Source: Pedobacter fastidiosus
GTDB lineage: Bacteria > Bacteroidota > Bacteroidia > Sphingobacteriales > Sphingobacteriaceae
DNA length: 64,000 nt
Direction: 5' to 3'
NCBI RefSeq assembly: GCF_014306625.1
Contig: NZ_JACRYL010000002.1
Location: forward strand, 292,792 to 356,791
Of the stretch, positions 1 through 15,303 are shown in pieces. The position numbers were made by a program, and so were the translations under genes. Numbering within the stretch: the stretch's first letter is position 1; every line of letters begins with the position of its first letter. The notes under the pieces are model-generated. The model did no database searches and was not told where the DNA came from. It saw only the letters and a program-made list of their open reading frames with translations.

Positions 1-68
1 ACTGTGATTCCAAGTTATTCCTTTTAAGTTAATTGTCTTCTTCACTTTATTTCCTCTAATTATTTCTG

Positions 69-183
69 TCATTCTGAGCACGGCGAAGAATCCCTAACCT
101 ATTCCTTACAAGCCTAACGCCAGCTACTGCTTTGGTAAAGACTGTGTCTTATAGCCCGCAGATTCTTCGTTCCTCAGAAAGAC
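69..183. repeat. REP-like inverted pair downstream of the beta-galactosidase gene
   Basis: Two inverted arms face each other: GTCATTCTGAGCACGGCGAA near 69 and a degenerate reverse copy (GATTCTTCGTTCCTCAGAAA) ending near 183. This resembles the intergenic palindromes common in Pedobacter-like genomes. It lies just past the 3' end of the glycosidase operon and may act as a weak terminator or mRNA end structure. The 1-68 stretch holds nothing I recognise. Confidence 0.55.
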
Positions 184-188
184 AATAC

Positions 189-6273
<6,085 letters not shown>

Positions 6274-7524
6274 TTAATTCTTCTTATCACCTATAAAATC
6301 CACTTTACTTTTACCTAAATCTTTTGATGTTGCCACAGCAATTCCGCGTTGATCTTGTTTATTTACAGCACAATAGAAATGGTAAACCACACCCTTATAT
6401 TTTAACACAAAAGATTTATGCGCATACAATTCATCGTATTTTTCAGAGGACTCAATCAAATTTTCGCCTGTCCAATCTGTCCAGTTTACTAAATCTTTAG
6501 AAACCGCAAAGCGATTAAAAGCACCTTTTCGATCTTGCCAAAAAGCGCCAAAATAGAACATCACATAATTGAGCCCAATCTTTTGAATCACGCCATCGCC
6601 AGTAATTCCAACCGGATGATGGACTACAGGATCTTTTTGAAAGCGTTTCCAATTAACCATATCATCAGAAACAGCCATTCCAATACGCTCATACCAGCGT
6701 GTTTTTTTATTGTTTAGCAATGAATCGCCAACAGCGTTATAATACATTACAAAACGATGCCCTGTTAATTTTTCTTTGTCTTCTATTACAGTACTTTTAA
6801 AAAGCTTATTTCTGTTTTCCCACCATCTTACATCAGCATCAGCTGAAGTTAAAACAGGTTTTGGTAGCCTCGTCCATTCTTGAACAGTTGATGGATTTTT
6901 TGAGTCATAAGCCATTCCTATTGAAAGTGGTTCGGTTTCGTATCCTTTTTCTTTTCCACCAAAATATGACATCCAGTATTTTCCATCAAATTTGCCCAGC
7001 TTATAGCTTCCGCCCCATTCTGTATTTTGCAAGGCATTATATCCTGCCTTTTGGTTATCATCCCAATTACCAGCATCGCCAAACGACATTAATTTGCCCT
7101 GATTTTCCCAATTCAATAAATCTTTGCTTTTTGCCAACCAAGTTTCGTAACCTCTACCGCTGTAAATCAAGTAAGTCATATACCAGAATTTGCCTTTTCT
7201 AAATATAGTCGGGCAATCCATTTTATGCTGGTCATCATTTGGAACCATAACCAAACCATATTTAAATGGGGTTTTTATTTCCTGATAAATCTGTTCCATT
7301 TCAGTTTGAGTAACTGAGTTAGGCTTTTGGGCATTTAATTGTATTGAACAAGAAAATAAGAAAAAGAATAGGCTTAAAAATTTATAGAGTTTTTTGGTAC
7401 GTGAGGACACGAACAAAGGCATTGAGGACAGGAACAAAAACACTAATCCGTGGTTCGTGCCCTCACGTAACACTGATCCGCAACGCCAACAAGCCACTTT
7501 TAAATAGTTTATTAGCTTTCTCAT
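6274..7524 (-). CDS. secreted five-bladed beta-propeller glycosidase (GH43/GH32-like fold)
   Basis: A 416-residue protein with repeated blades typical of GH43/GH32/GH130-fold enzymes: MDCPTIFRKGKFWYMTY, WLAKSKDLLNWE, IGMAVSDDMVNWKRF, RFAVSKDLVNWTDW and IAVATSKDLGKS. Family and substrate cannot be fixed by eye. A hydrophobic export segment (KFLSLFFFLFSCSIQLNAQ, about residues 48-66) precedes the mature protein. Its n-region is inflated by a translated palindrome, and an internal ATG at MPLFVSSRTKK is an alternative start. The annotated ATG overlaps the rhamnosidase stop (ATGA), which argues for the long form. It is the second gene of the glycosidase operon and may remove a side-chain sugar from the same glycan. 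Confidence 0.78.
   Translation of the reverse strand: MRKLINYLKVACWRCGSVLREGTNHGLVFLFLSSMPLFVSSRTKKLYKFLSLFFFLFSCSIQLNAQKPNSVTQTEMEQIYQEIKTPFKYGLVMVPNDDQHKMDCPTIFRKGKFWYMTYLIYSGRGYETWLAKSKDLLNWENQGKLMSFGDAGNWDDNQKAGYNALQNTEWGGSYKLGKFDGKYWMSYFGGKEKGYETEPLSIGMAYDSKNPSTVQEWTRLPKPVLTSADADVRWWENRNKLFKSTVIEDKEKLTGHRFVMYYNAVGDSLLNNKKTRWYERIGMAVSDDMVNWKRFQKDPVVHHPVGITGDGVIQKIGLNYVMFYFGAFWQDRKGAFNRFAVSKDLVNWTDWTGENLIESSEKYDELYAHKSFVLKYKGVVYHFYCAVNKQDQRGIAVATSKDLGKSKVDFIGDKKN
7399..7468. repeat. REP-like palindrome (CGTGAGGACACGAAC family) inside the propeller glycosidase gene
   Basis: Left arm 7399-7414 and right arm 7453-7468 are inverted copies of ACGTGAGGACACGAAC, matching at 15 of 16. The 38-bp loop holds another degenerate copy. 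It lies between the start codon and the signal-peptide core and is read through in frame. Related copies occur near 34870 and 39880. Confidence 0.8.
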
Positions 7525-10286
7525 TTATATTGCACATTAAATTTGTAATAACCAGAACCGACAGCCAATTTAGACTTTCCTTTTTCTTCACCTAAATCGG
7601 TAAAAGTAGCATTGTATTCCTCGGTTAGAAGTGCATTAGGAAAGGTTGGCAGATATATTACAGCTTTAGTATTTGCTGGTATATTTACTTCCAACACAAA
7701 ACCATTTACTGATTTTTTCCATTTGGTCGAAATCTCTCCATGGGGAGAATTATAACTTGTACTTGCTGAAGTTAAATCGCCAACAACTTCTGGCTTAATG
7801 ACAATTTCTTTAAATGCTACCGAATTTTCTTGCTGCTGAATCCCACCAACACCGCTATAAAGCCATTCCATTAAATGCCCAAGCATAAAATGATTGTTTG
7901 AAACCGTTGGCAAGGCAGCCCAACTTTCAGTTAATGCTGTAGCACCTTTGGCAATTTGCATTCCATAACCAGGAACATCCGAACGGCTGTTCATATCGAA
8001 AATCACATCAGATTTCCCTGCATCTTCCAAAACGCGAAGTACATAGCGGTAGCCGATATCGCCAGCCGTTAAGCTGTTATTTTTGCTTTTTATATCTCTT
8101 ACTAAATTATCGATTACTGTGTTTTTATCCTGTTCATTAACTAATCCCATGTATACAGCCATTGCGTTAGCAGTTTGGCTTCCTGTTCCATATTGTTTGG
8201 TTTTTACATCAAAAAATTTATCGTTGAATGATTTTCGCACCTCTAAAGCCAATTTAGAATAAGCCATTGCATCGGCCTTTTTCCCTAAATGAGTTGCAAT
8301 TTTCTGCAAGATTTTCAGATCATAATAATAAATGGCTGTTCCTGTAATTCCCATTGGCGTAAGTTGTGAAACACCGGGTGCATTCGGACCTAAATCATAC
8401 CAATCGCCTAATCCTTGAGATAAAATATGAGTATTAGCTTTGGTTTTTAAATAGCCAATATAACGTTGCATCATTGGATAATAATCTTTCATGGCCTGTG
8501 TTTCACCATACCATTGATACAAATACCAAGACATTAAAATACTGCTGCTTCCCCATTCTGGCGAATCGCGAAACATATCTCCACCCCACTCAAATTTTAC
8601 GTATTCTGGTGCAATTTCTGGAATCAAACCTGATTCTGTTTGCGAATTTTGCATATCCTGTAAAGATTTCTTAAACAATGGTGCTACATCAAAATTGTAC
8701 CGAACCGAACTGCCCATTAAATGCAATTCTTCTAGCCAACCTAATTTTTCGCGATGAGGACAGTCGGTAAAAACACTGACCATATTGCTCTTAATAGCCC
8801 AATCTATTAAACTAAATGTTTTATTGAATAACTCATTTGAGCTCGTAAAACTTCCAACCATTTTCGCCGAATTGCGAATATGTAGTCCTTTTAAATCTTT
8901 GATTACTATGCTGTTGGATGAATTTTCTTTTCCTATTGGGATACCGCCTCTAACTTGCAGATACCTAAACCCAGTATAAGTAAATCTTGGACGCCAAGTT
9001 TCCAAGCCTTCGCCTTTTAAAAGATAGGTAAAGTAAGATGGACCGCCAATATTTTTCTGTGTAACGTTTCCATCATCTTTCAATAGCTCGGCAGGCGTGA
9101 TGCGAATGGTGTCGCCTTTATTACCGCGAACTTTTAATTCGATGATGCCTGATGCATTTTGTCCCAAATCGTAAACCCAATCGCCATTGGCCAGTTTAGT
9201 AATTGATTTAGCAGAAAAATTTTCAAATACTTTAACAGGTTCAGCACTTTGCGAAATCAATTTTGGGCCACTAACCAGCAAAGCTGATTTCCATTTTTGA
9301 TCGTTAAAACCAGCAACATTCCATTCCTTTTGTTCCAAGTTTGCATTGTAATCTTCGCCTCCATAAATACTAGAAAAAGTTATTGGAGATGGTGCTGTTT
9401 TCCAGCTTTGATTACTGATGATGTTTGAAACTGAACCATCTGAAAATTCGATTGCCAAACGACAAATCATTTTAGGATAACCAAATGCAACCTTCAATTT
9501 TCTGTAACGGCCGCTAACTGGCGGAATGTTGTAAAAACCATTCCCCAGCAGTACACCAAGTGCATTTTCACCTTTTTTAATATGGCTGGTTAAATCAAAA
9601 GTTACATATAAAGCTTCTTTGTCGTATTTTGTCCACCCTGGGTCTAAAAAGTGATCACCCACTTTTTTGCCATTAAGACTCATTTCAAAATGACCTAAAC
9701 CAGAGATAAATAAAGTTGCCTTTTTAATCGGTTTTGACACAAAAAATCCTTTTCGAAACATTGGCAAAACATTATTGCCTTTATAAGTATCTTTTTTACC
9801 ATCAACAGGAAGAATATTTAAATTCGAATCGGCAATTTTTTCATAAGCAATCCATTTTGCGCCATTCCAATCTTCTATATTGAGCAGGCCCATTTGCCAA
9901 AAAGCAATTTCGCTTTTTGCAACTAAACCATAATTATTCCAGCTTTCTACCCGCCAGTAATATTTTTTAGTAGAAGATAATTTTAACCCTGAATATTTAA
10001 CTTGAATAGATTGATTGGACATTACTTTTCTCGAATCCCAAACATTGCCCAAACCATTTTTAATACTTTCGGAGTTATCAGAAACTAAAATTCGGTAAGC
10101 AGTTTGAACCACATTCTGTTGATTCGATTGTATTTTCCAGCTTAAACTTGGTGAAACCTGATCTATTCCTATCGGGTTTGTTCTATAATCGCATGTTAAA
10201 TCTGCAATTTTTAATTGTTGTGCAAAAACAGGAATGCTCAAGAGGTAAAGCCAAAAGAAAATTACAAGTTTGCTCATTTTATACAT
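7521..10286 (-). CDS. GH78 alpha-L-rhamnosidase, secreted
   Basis: A 921-residue family GH78 enzyme that removes terminal alpha-L-rhamnose. A signal peptide (about residues 1-22, ending PVFAQ) is followed by a fibronectin-like domain (LKIADLTCDYRTNPIGI), the jelly-roll domains with GFYNIPPVSGRYRKLKVAFG, and the (alpha/alpha)6 barrel. The barrel carries the signature VFTDCPHREKLGWLEELHLM with its acidic residues, and ends in the usual C-terminal beta domain. The length is typical. It is the first gene of the four-gene operon, with coupled downstream genes. An in-frame second ATG (codon 4, MSKLVIFF) could also be the start. Confidence 0.93.
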   Translation of the reverse strand: MYKMSKLVIFFWLYLLSIPVFAQQLKIADLTCDYRTNPIGIDQVSPSLSWKIQSNQQNVVQTAYRILVSDNSESIKNGLGNVWDSRKVMSNQSIQVKYSGLKLSSTKKYYWRVESWNNYGLVAKSEIAFWQMGLLNIEDWNGAKWIAYEKIADSNLNILPVDGKKDTYKGNNVLPMFRKGFFVSKPIKKATLFISGLGHFEMSLNGKKVGDHFLDPGWTKYDKEALYVTFDLTSHIKKGENALGVLLGNGFYNIPPVSGRYRKLKVAFGYPKMICRLAIEFSDGSVSNIISNQSWKTAPSPITFSSIYGGEDYNANLEQKEWNVAGFNDQKWKSALLVSGPKLISQSAEPVKVFENFSAKSITKLANGDWVYDLGQNASGIIELKVRGNKGDTIRITPAELLKDDGNVTQKNIGGPSYFTYLLKGEGLETWRPRFTYTGFRYLQVRGGIPIGKENSSNSIVIKDLKGLHIRNSAKMVGSFTSSNELFNKTFSLIDWAIKSNMVSVFTDCPHREKLGWLEELHLMGSSVRYNFDVAPLFKKSLQDMQNSQTESGLIPEIAPEYVKFEWGGDMFRDSPEWGSSSILMSWYLYQWYGETQAMKDYYPMMQRYIGYLKTKANTHILSQGLGDWYDLGPNAPGVSQLTPMGITGTAIYYYDLKILQKIATHLGKKADAMAYSKLALEVRKSFNDKFFDVKTKQYGTGSQTANAMAVYMGLVNEQDKNTVIDNLVRDIKSKNNSLTAGDIGYRYVLRVLEDAGKSDVIFDMNSRSDVPGYGMQIAKGATALTESWAALPTVSNNHFMLGHLMEWLYSGVGGIQQQENSVAFKEIVIKPEVVGDLTSASTSYNSPHGEISTKWKKSVNGFVLEVNIPANTKAVIYLPTFPNALLTEEYNATFTDLGEEKGKSKLAVGSGYYKFNVQYK

Positions 10287-10427
10287 AGCCTAAGGCTAAT
10301 TGGATCGCGTTGCGATTTTAGGTTAAATTTATACTTGGTTATCAGCACTTAAAATTAGAAACAAATGCAATTTATTTCTAAATTAAACTTTCTTTGCAAA
10401 AGCAAGAAAAACACAAAAGCACTAATT

Positions 10428-10435
10428 CAAATATA
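10428..10435 (-). promoter_or_regulatory. candidate -7 element for the glycosidase operon
   Basis: Read on the minus strand this is TATATTTG, matching the Bacteroidota TAnnTTTG element about 140 bp upstream of the rhamnosidase start. No clear TTG lies 19-21 bp upstream, so the match rests on one element, as expected for a regulated promoter. Confidence 0.4.
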
Positions 10436-10462
10436 AATGTTTTTTTTAAATATGAAAACTAT

Positions 10463-10479
10463 AATATTGTATTAATATT
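10463..10479. promoter_or_regulatory. possible IclR operator
   Basis: AATATTGTATTAATATT forms an inverted repeat of two AATATT halves with a 5-bp spacer. It sits between the divergent -7 candidates of the glycosidase operon and the IclR gene. AT-rich DNA produces such repeats by chance, so this is only a suggestion. Confidence 0.28.
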
Positions 10480-10517
10480 TACGACAGCTTCTAAACAGGA
10501 AATAAGAAAGCATTTTG

Positions 10518-10525
10518 TATGTTTG
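10518..10525 (+). promoter_or_regulatory. candidate -7 element of the IclR-family gene
   Basis: TATGTTTG fits TAnnTTTG and lies 37 bp upstream of the ATG at 10563. The -33 region has no clean TTG at the usual distance. Confidence 0.4.
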
Positions 10526-10562
10526 AATTTGTAAAAAAACCGATACAGCACCAACTAACCAA

Positions 10563-11336
10563 ATGAAAGAAAAAGAATCAAAGTATCAAGCGCCTGCTTT
10601 AGATAAAGGCTTAGATATAGTAGAATATTTATCTGCACAGTCTATTCCTCTTTCTCAAACTGAAATTGCCATCGGGATTGATAAAAGTCCGAATGAAATT
10701 TATAGGATGTTAATGAGCTTAGAAAGCCGTGGGTACATTTTAAGGGATGAGGTTTCTGGAAAATACAGGCTCTCGTTAAAGCTTTTCTATCTTTCGCACA
10801 GGCACTCTCCAATTGATGAATTACGTAAGGCAGCGCAATTCCCTTTAGAGGAACTCGCCAATACGATTCGCCAATCTTGCCACCTTAGTATTTTGTATAT
10901 GAACCAAGTGATGGTCATTATCCATGCAAAAAGCCCAGGACCAATTGCGCTTTCTATCGAAGAAGGAAATCTTTTTCCGCTTCCATTAACGGCATCTGGC
11001 AAAGTTTTATTGGCATATATGCCCGAAAACGAAAAAACGACTACACTTAAAAGTAACGCTATTTTCAAAAAGTATTCAAAAGCAGAACAGGATGAGTTTT
11101 TGAGTTCGTTAATCAATATTCAACAAACTGGTGCTTATTTAAAAAACAGCGACTCAGTTTCTGGTGTAACCGATATTTCTGTTCCAATCGGCATTGATAG
11201 CAACAATGGGATTATTGCTTGTTTAACCATTTCTATGTTAAGTGCTTTAAATGCCAATAAACCAATGGAAAATGACGTGATATTAGCTGAAGCGAATAAA
11301 TGTGTTAAAAAAATTGAGCAAAGAATAGGAGTTTAA
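10563..11336 (+). CDS. IclR-family transcriptional regulator
   Basis: A 257-residue regulator with an N-terminal winged helix-turn-helix (about residues 10-72: LDKGLDIVEYL, QTEIAIGIDKSPNEIYRMLM, SLESRGYI). A C-terminal IclR effector domain follows (about 85-255, including SLTASGKV-type LPLTASGKVLLAYMPE and GVTDISVPIG). Members bind small metabolites, often sugar acids or aromatics. It is divergent from the glycosidase operon and separated by 276 bp, so it is the most likely regulator of that operon and of itself. A link to a rhamnose or galactose catabolite is inference. Confidence 0.9.
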   Translation: MKEKESKYQAPALDKGLDIVEYLSAQSIPLSQTEIAIGIDKSPNEIYRMLMSLESRGYILRDEVSGKYRLSLKLFYLSHRHSPIDELRKAAQFPLEELANTIRQSCHLSILYMNQVMVIIHAKSPGPIALSIEEGNLFPLPLTASGKVLLAYMPENEKTTTLKSNAIFKKYSKAEQDEFLSSLINIQQTGAYLKNSDSVSGVTDISVPIGIDSNNGIIACLTISMLSALNANKPMENDVILAEANKCVKKIEQRIGV

Positions 11337-11337
11337 T

Positions 11338-11371
11338 TTTCGGGAAGCTTTTTAAGCTCTCGAAAAATTTT
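11338..11371 (+). terminator. terminator-like hairpin after the IclR gene
   Basis: TTTTCGGGAAGCT and AGCTCTCGAAAA pair imperfectly around a T-rich loop just after the stop codon, followed by a short T-rich stretch. Confidence 0.5.
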
Positions 11372-11429
11372 AAACTAATAGAATATACTTGAGGCTACTA
11401 CATTTTACTTAAACTTCGTTATAACGCAA

Positions 11430-11457
11430 AAAGGGCTTCGGCATACCGAAACCCTTT
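11430..11457 (-). terminator. terminator of the histone-like gene
   Basis: AAGGGCTTCGG and CCGAAACCCTT form a stem with one mismatch around a CATA loop. On the minus strand it is followed by a run of T, 20 bp past the stop of the small gene. Confidence 0.6.
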
Positions 11458-11476
11458 CTGTTCTTACTCGCGAATA

Positions 11477-11656
11477 TTATTTGCCAGTATTTTTCTTGTC
11501 AGTTACTTCTGCACGGATTTCTTGTGCTAAAACTTTAAGATCTTGCATTGCTTTACGCACACGAGTACCAGCAGCTGCATTGCCAGCATTATAAAATTTT
11601 TCTACATCTGCTTCAATCGCAGCAACAGCAGCTTTAACTTTTGAGAATTTTTCCAT
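11477..11656 (-). CDS. histone H1-like (Hc1-type) nucleoid protein
   Basis: A 59-residue basic protein, MEKFSKVKAAVAAIEADVEK at the start and TRVRKAMQDLKVLAQEIRAE in the second helix, ending DKKNTGK. This is the compact Bacteroidota histone H1-like family (PF07432 type), predicted to be two helices that bind DNA. A close paralogue lies in the mobile element at 47993-48169. It stands alone between the IclR gene and the heme oxygenase gene. The family call comes from the sequence pattern and a direct DNA-binding role is inference. Confidence 0.82.
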   Translation of the reverse strand: MEKFSKVKAAVAAIEADVEKFYNAGNAAAGTRVRKAMQDLKVLAQEIRAEVTDKKNTGK

Positions 11657-11850
11657 CGCTAATTGATGTTTTTAAGGTTTAAAAAATTTATTTTTTCAAT
11701 AATACATATTTACACTGAATTAACAACAGAAAGCAAATATTTATTTGAAAGAAGTTTTGCACATTTTAAAAGTCTTAAAAAATGCCCTAGCACTATTTTA
11801 ATCCTATTTTTTAAATTTTGGCCTCCAAAATCAGACAGATATCTAACCTT

Positions 11851-12435
11851 TTAGTTAAGCTGTTTTGATAGCTTTATCAAATTCTCAAATGTTTCATTAG
11901 CGCTATTTACACAAGCCTTGTAATCTGCCTCAGATACGCTCTCGTTCAATATAGAAACAAAATTTTTCCATTTAGTGCCTAATTCATCTCCGTAAACTCC
12001 ATAATAGTTTAATCCGCCCTCAGCAGTAGCAAAATTTGAATTTGCAAGAATGTGCTTCTTTATTACGTTTCCGCCTAATGTAGCCCCTTCCAATACATAC
12101 AAGGCACCTAAAACTTCAGCAGTATTTTTTCTAGGAATAAATAATTCAAAATTTAATTCAGGAAGCGTTAAATTGTCTATATCCCAGTATTGCAAATCTT
12201 TTTCCAATGAAGAGAGTTTTAATCGATCATTCATTTTAAGCTTTTCTGCCAAATCTGCATCAAGCATATTTGCTAACTTATTTTCAAGCTTTTGATGGAT
12301 AATATAATTTATTGTTAGCAGTTTTTTATAATCTATTACACTTAAGGAATTGTTCATAATCTCGTTAACGAACATTAACGATTCTAGTTCTTTGTGTTTA
12401 TCTGCGGTTTCGGCTCTTAATATATTGGCAATCAT
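11851..12435 (-). CDS. bphO: heme oxygenase for the bacteriophytochrome chromophore (BphO)
   Basis: A 194-residue heme oxygenase that opens heme to biliverdin, CO and iron. The proximal haem ligand is His14 (ETADKHKELE) and the distal helix glycines are in LEGATLGGNVIKKH. It is transcribed in the same direction as the response regulator and phytochrome genes upstream, and biliverdin is the chromophore the phytochrome needs. A strong hairpin separates it from the response regulator, so it may be read mainly by readthrough or from its own promoter. Confidence 0.88.
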   Translation of the reverse strand: MIANILRAETADKHKELESLMFVNEIMNNSLSVIDYKKLLTINYIIHQKLENKLANMLDADLAEKLKMNDRLKLSSLEKDLQYWDIDNLTLPELNFELFIPRKNTAEVLGALYVLEGATLGGNVIKKHILANSNFATAEGGLNYYGVYGDELGTKWKNFVSILNESVSEADYKACVNSANETFENLIKLSKQLN

Positions 12436-12473
12436 GAATTGGGATCCTAAAGTTTAAAATTGATTAAAAAAGA

Positions 12474-12504
12474 AAAGATTCGAATTTACTAAATCCGAAT
12501 CTTT
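12474..12504 (-). terminator. hairpin between the phytochrome response regulator and heme oxygenase genes
   Basis: AAAGATTCG (12474-12482) pairs perfectly with CGAATCTTT (12496-12504). On the minus strand, T-rich sequence follows. It could terminate or attenuate transcription before bphO. Confidence 0.55.
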
Positions 12505-12521
12505 AATTTATGTTGTGTTAA

Positions 12522-12941
12522 TTAATTTAATCGTAAATGCTGGTTAAACCAGAAATCGTGTACAGAGTGTAAACACTTCACAAGATTATCATAACCATCA
12601 GGCTTTGTTAAGTATGCGTTAGCCCCAAATTCGATGGAAGCTTTAACATCGGCTGGATTATCAGAAGTAGAGAAAAGAATTACAGGAATGGATTTTAGAT
12701 AAGGAATATCCCTAATAAACTTTAACAAATCTAATCCAGATAAGCCTGGAAGATTTAAATCCAATAAAATTAATTTAGGTTTCGTTTTACTTTCAGCAAA
12801 ACTTTGCAATCTCTGTAAAGCTTCTGCCCCATCTTCAACAATTGTTAAGTTCAAAGTATCTTTAACTTCTTGTACTGCACTTTGCATAAAAAATGCATAG
12901 TCCAAATCATCCTCAACGTAAAATATATCCGGCGTTTTCAT
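12522..12941 (-). CDS. single-domain response regulator, phytochrome partner (Rcp type)
   Basis: A 139-residue CheY-like receiver without an output domain. The acidic pocket is in FYVEDDLD, the phosphoacceptor is Asp61 (LILLDLNLPG), and the conserved Lys is in AYLTKPDG. It starts two bases after the stop of the phytochrome kinase gene, the classical kinase-Rcp arrangement. It is the likely phosphate acceptor of that kinase, and what it signals to is unknown. Confidence 0.9.
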   Translation of the reverse strand: MKTPDIFYVEDDLDYAFFMQSAVQEVKDTLNLTIVEDGAEALQRLQSFAESKTKPKLILLDLNLPGLSGLDLLKFIRDIPYLKSIPVILFSTSDNPADVKASIEFGANAYLTKPDGYDNLVKCLHSVHDFWFNQHLRLN

Positions 12942-12942
12942 T

Positions 12943-15156
12943 TTATTTGTTTTTAAAGGCTACGTAAAAAGTAGATCCGACATTTAATTGGCTTTCAAAC
13001 CAAACTCTACCATTATGTCTTTCAACAATCCTCTTTACAATAGCTAATCCTACTCCTGTTCCCTCTATGTCTTTAACGTTGTCCATTCGCTTAAAAAGCT
13101 CAAAAACTCTGTCATAATATCGGTTATCAATTCCTATACCGTTATCTTTAATACAATAAATTATTTCTCCACCATCAAGGTATCCATCAACCTCTATTTT
13201 AGGGTTTTGTGCCATTGAGGAGTATTTAACAGCATTACCAATTAAATTTGTGAAAACTTGGGCAATCATAGTTTTATCGCCCGATAATGTTGGCAAATGC
13301 CCTAAAATTAATTCAGCATTGTCTGCTTTAAAAGCCGTCCACACTTCTGTACTAATATCGTTAATGAGTTTTTGCACATCAACAGTTTCAAAGCTAATAT
13401 CAGATCTACCAACTCTTGCTAAATTTAAAATCTCTTTAATTAAGAAATTCATTTTATCGGCGCCAGTTAAAATTCGATCCAACATCTTTTTTCCTTGATC
13501 ATCAATACTTTTATTTTTAAGTAAAAGTTCTGCATAGGTTCTTATTGATGTTAAAGGTGTTCTTAAATCATGCGATATAGTATAACTGAAAGTATCAAGC
13601 TCCTCGTAAGCGGCTTGAAGTTTTTCATTTAGTAGCCTAATTTCATTAGCTCTTTTATTTATATGAGAAATAATAATCTCACGAATACGCAAAACTGAAG
13701 TTACTTCTTCTGGCAACCAACGTTCTGAAGTATTATTTACAACCTGCGACCAAGTTTCAAAAGACTTTCGTGGCGACAAACTGAGTAGACCATTTTCTGA
13801 TGGTGTTACTGGTTTATCTGGATTTCCTGCCCAATTTACAGTGCTAATCTGTTCTGGCTTGAACCAAATAATCATCTCATCAGAATTTTTGCCGATTGTA
13901 CATGCTAAAATACCTGAAGCAATATTTTTGTATTTCTTAGATGGGGAATAAATTTCAGATAATCGATGTGTGTAATAAACGGTTTCATCAGTAGATTTTT
14001 TTAACCATTGAGCCAATTCTTTAATATCTTCTTCATTAGGTACTGTTCCAAGAGTTTTTAAGGTGTTTTCAAAAATTATTGCTACTCCTGATGCTTGAGT
14101 AATATCCAAAATACTTTCATCATGATTCGTTATCGCCTCAATTAAATAGTGATCACGACTTAAATATTGAGCTAATATCTCTGCAGTATTTTTAAATTTC
14201 TCTACAATTTCGATGTCCTCCTCTTCCTGGCGATATTCCAAAGCTGAGGAAAGAATTTGTCCGACAAGCTTTGAACCCTCTCTGGCTTTATAATCAATAA
14301 ATTTTGGGCTGTAGTTATGGCAGGCTATTAATCCCCATAATTCTCCGTGAGAAATTAATGAAATACTAAAGCTAGAGAACACGCCCATATTTTTTAAATA
14401 TTGAATATGGATTGGAGAAACTGCCCTTAAACTTCCATTAGTTAAATCTAATGGCTCATTTTCATTAAAGGTAAGGATTGGAGAATCTTCTGTATTTACA
14501 TCTGCTATTAATCTGGTTAAGTTTAGTTTATAAAGTTCTCTGGCCTGTTTTGGAATGTCCGACGCTGGATAATGAAGACCAAAAAATGGCTCCAAATGCT
14601 CCTCTTTTTCTTCGGCTACCACCTCACCATGCCCATCATCCAAGAACTTATAAATCATTATTCGATCATAATTGATAAGTTTTTTCACTTCAATTGCTGC
14701 ACCCTTTAGCAGAGCAGAAACACTCTTGCCCTTTAACATTGCAGAAGCAGAACGACCAATAGAACTTTGAATGTCATACTGTAAAGTGACAGGTTCGAAT
14801 TCTAATAACCAATAGTTGTGAGCAGCGGATATGATTAAATAAAATGGTTTCCCATTGATTGATAAGGGATGAGGACTTATAGCATCGAAGCTCTTTTTAA
14901 TTACACCAAGTTTTAATAAATCTTCAATATTAAATTCGGGGCCATCTTGATCGATAAATGTATTGAATTGGGCTAATGGTTTGTTTAATAAATTTTTAGC
15001 ATTTTCTTTTACGAACAAGTCAATATTTTCGCTTATGTACGAAATATTTAAGGCTGATTGATCTACTGCAATTAGAAAACCGTGCGACTGGATTTTGCCC
15101 GGAATATGGATTGGTTCTCTATCGCAATTGGTTAGGTCTACTGAAAAGTTATTCAT
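12943..15156 (-). CDS. bphP: bacteriophytochrome histidine kinase
   Basis: A 737-residue red/far-red photoreceptor kinase. An N-terminal PAS domain carries the biliverdin-binding Cys11 (LTNCDREPIHIPGKIQSHG). The GAF domain has the phytochrome signature FGLHYPASDIP (about residue 190). A PHY domain follows (about 310-500), then a HisKA dimerisation helix with His near residue 529 (ISHDLRTPLTSI). The ATPase domain has DNGIGID and GTGVGLAIVKRI. All core residues for chromophore attachment and autophosphorylation are present. With the response regulator and heme oxygenase it makes a complete light-sensing unit. Confidence 0.95.
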   Translation of the reverse strand: MNNFSVDLTNCDREPIHIPGKIQSHGFLIAVDQSALNISYISENIDLFVKENAKNLLNKPLAQFNTFIDQDGPEFNIEDLLKLGVIKKSFDAISPHPLSINGKPFYLIISAAHNYWLLEFEPVTLQYDIQSSIGRSASAMLKGKSVSALLKGAAIEVKKLINYDRIMIYKFLDDGHGEVVAEEKEEHLEPFFGLHYPASDIPKQARELYKLNLTRLIADVNTEDSPILTFNENEPLDLTNGSLRAVSPIHIQYLKNMGVFSSFSISLISHGELWGLIACHNYSPKFIDYKAREGSKLVGQILSSALEYRQEEEDIEIVEKFKNTAEILAQYLSRDHYLIEAITNHDESILDITQASGVAIIFENTLKTLGTVPNEEDIKELAQWLKKSTDETVYYTHRLSEIYSPSKKYKNIASGILACTIGKNSDEMIIWFKPEQISTVNWAGNPDKPVTPSENGLLSLSPRKSFETWSQVVNNTSERWLPEEVTSVLRIREIIISHINKRANEIRLLNEKLQAAYEELDTFSYTISHDLRTPLTSIRTYAELLLKNKSIDDQGKKMLDRILTGADKMNFLIKEILNLARVGRSDISFETVDVQKLINDISTEVWTAFKADNAELILGHLPTLSGDKTMIAQVFTNLIGNAVKYSSMAQNPKIEVDGYLDGGEIIYCIKDNGIGIDNRYYDRVFELFKRMDNVKDIEGTGVGLAIVKRIVERHNGRVWFESQLNVGSTFYVAFKNK

Positions 15157-15173
15157 AAAAAAAATAGGTATTA

Positions 15174-15202
15174 CAAAAATATTAGTTTTTTTGGATTGGC
15201 AA
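15174..15202 (-). promoter_or_regulatory. promoter of the phytochrome operon
   Basis: On the minus strand, TTG (15200-15202) is followed after 18 bp by TATTTTTG (15174-15181), matching the Bacteroidota TTG/TAnnTTTG promoter. The -7 element ends 17 bp before the start codon, so the leader would be very short. Confidence 0.55.
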
Positions 15203-15268
15203 ACTTTAGATCTATTTTTAGAATAGTTCTATTTTAATCAATTCGGTTTTTCGATTTATTTTTTATTA

Positions 15269-15276
15269 TATATTTG
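15269..15276 (+). promoter_or_regulatory. -7 element of the divergent response regulator gene
   Basis: TATATTTG, a match to TAnnTTTG, lies 27 bp upstream of the TTG start at 15304. The -33 region is T-rich without a clear TTG. Confidence 0.45.
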
Positions 15277-15303
15277 TTTTAAATTTTAATTACATCCCAC
15301 ACC

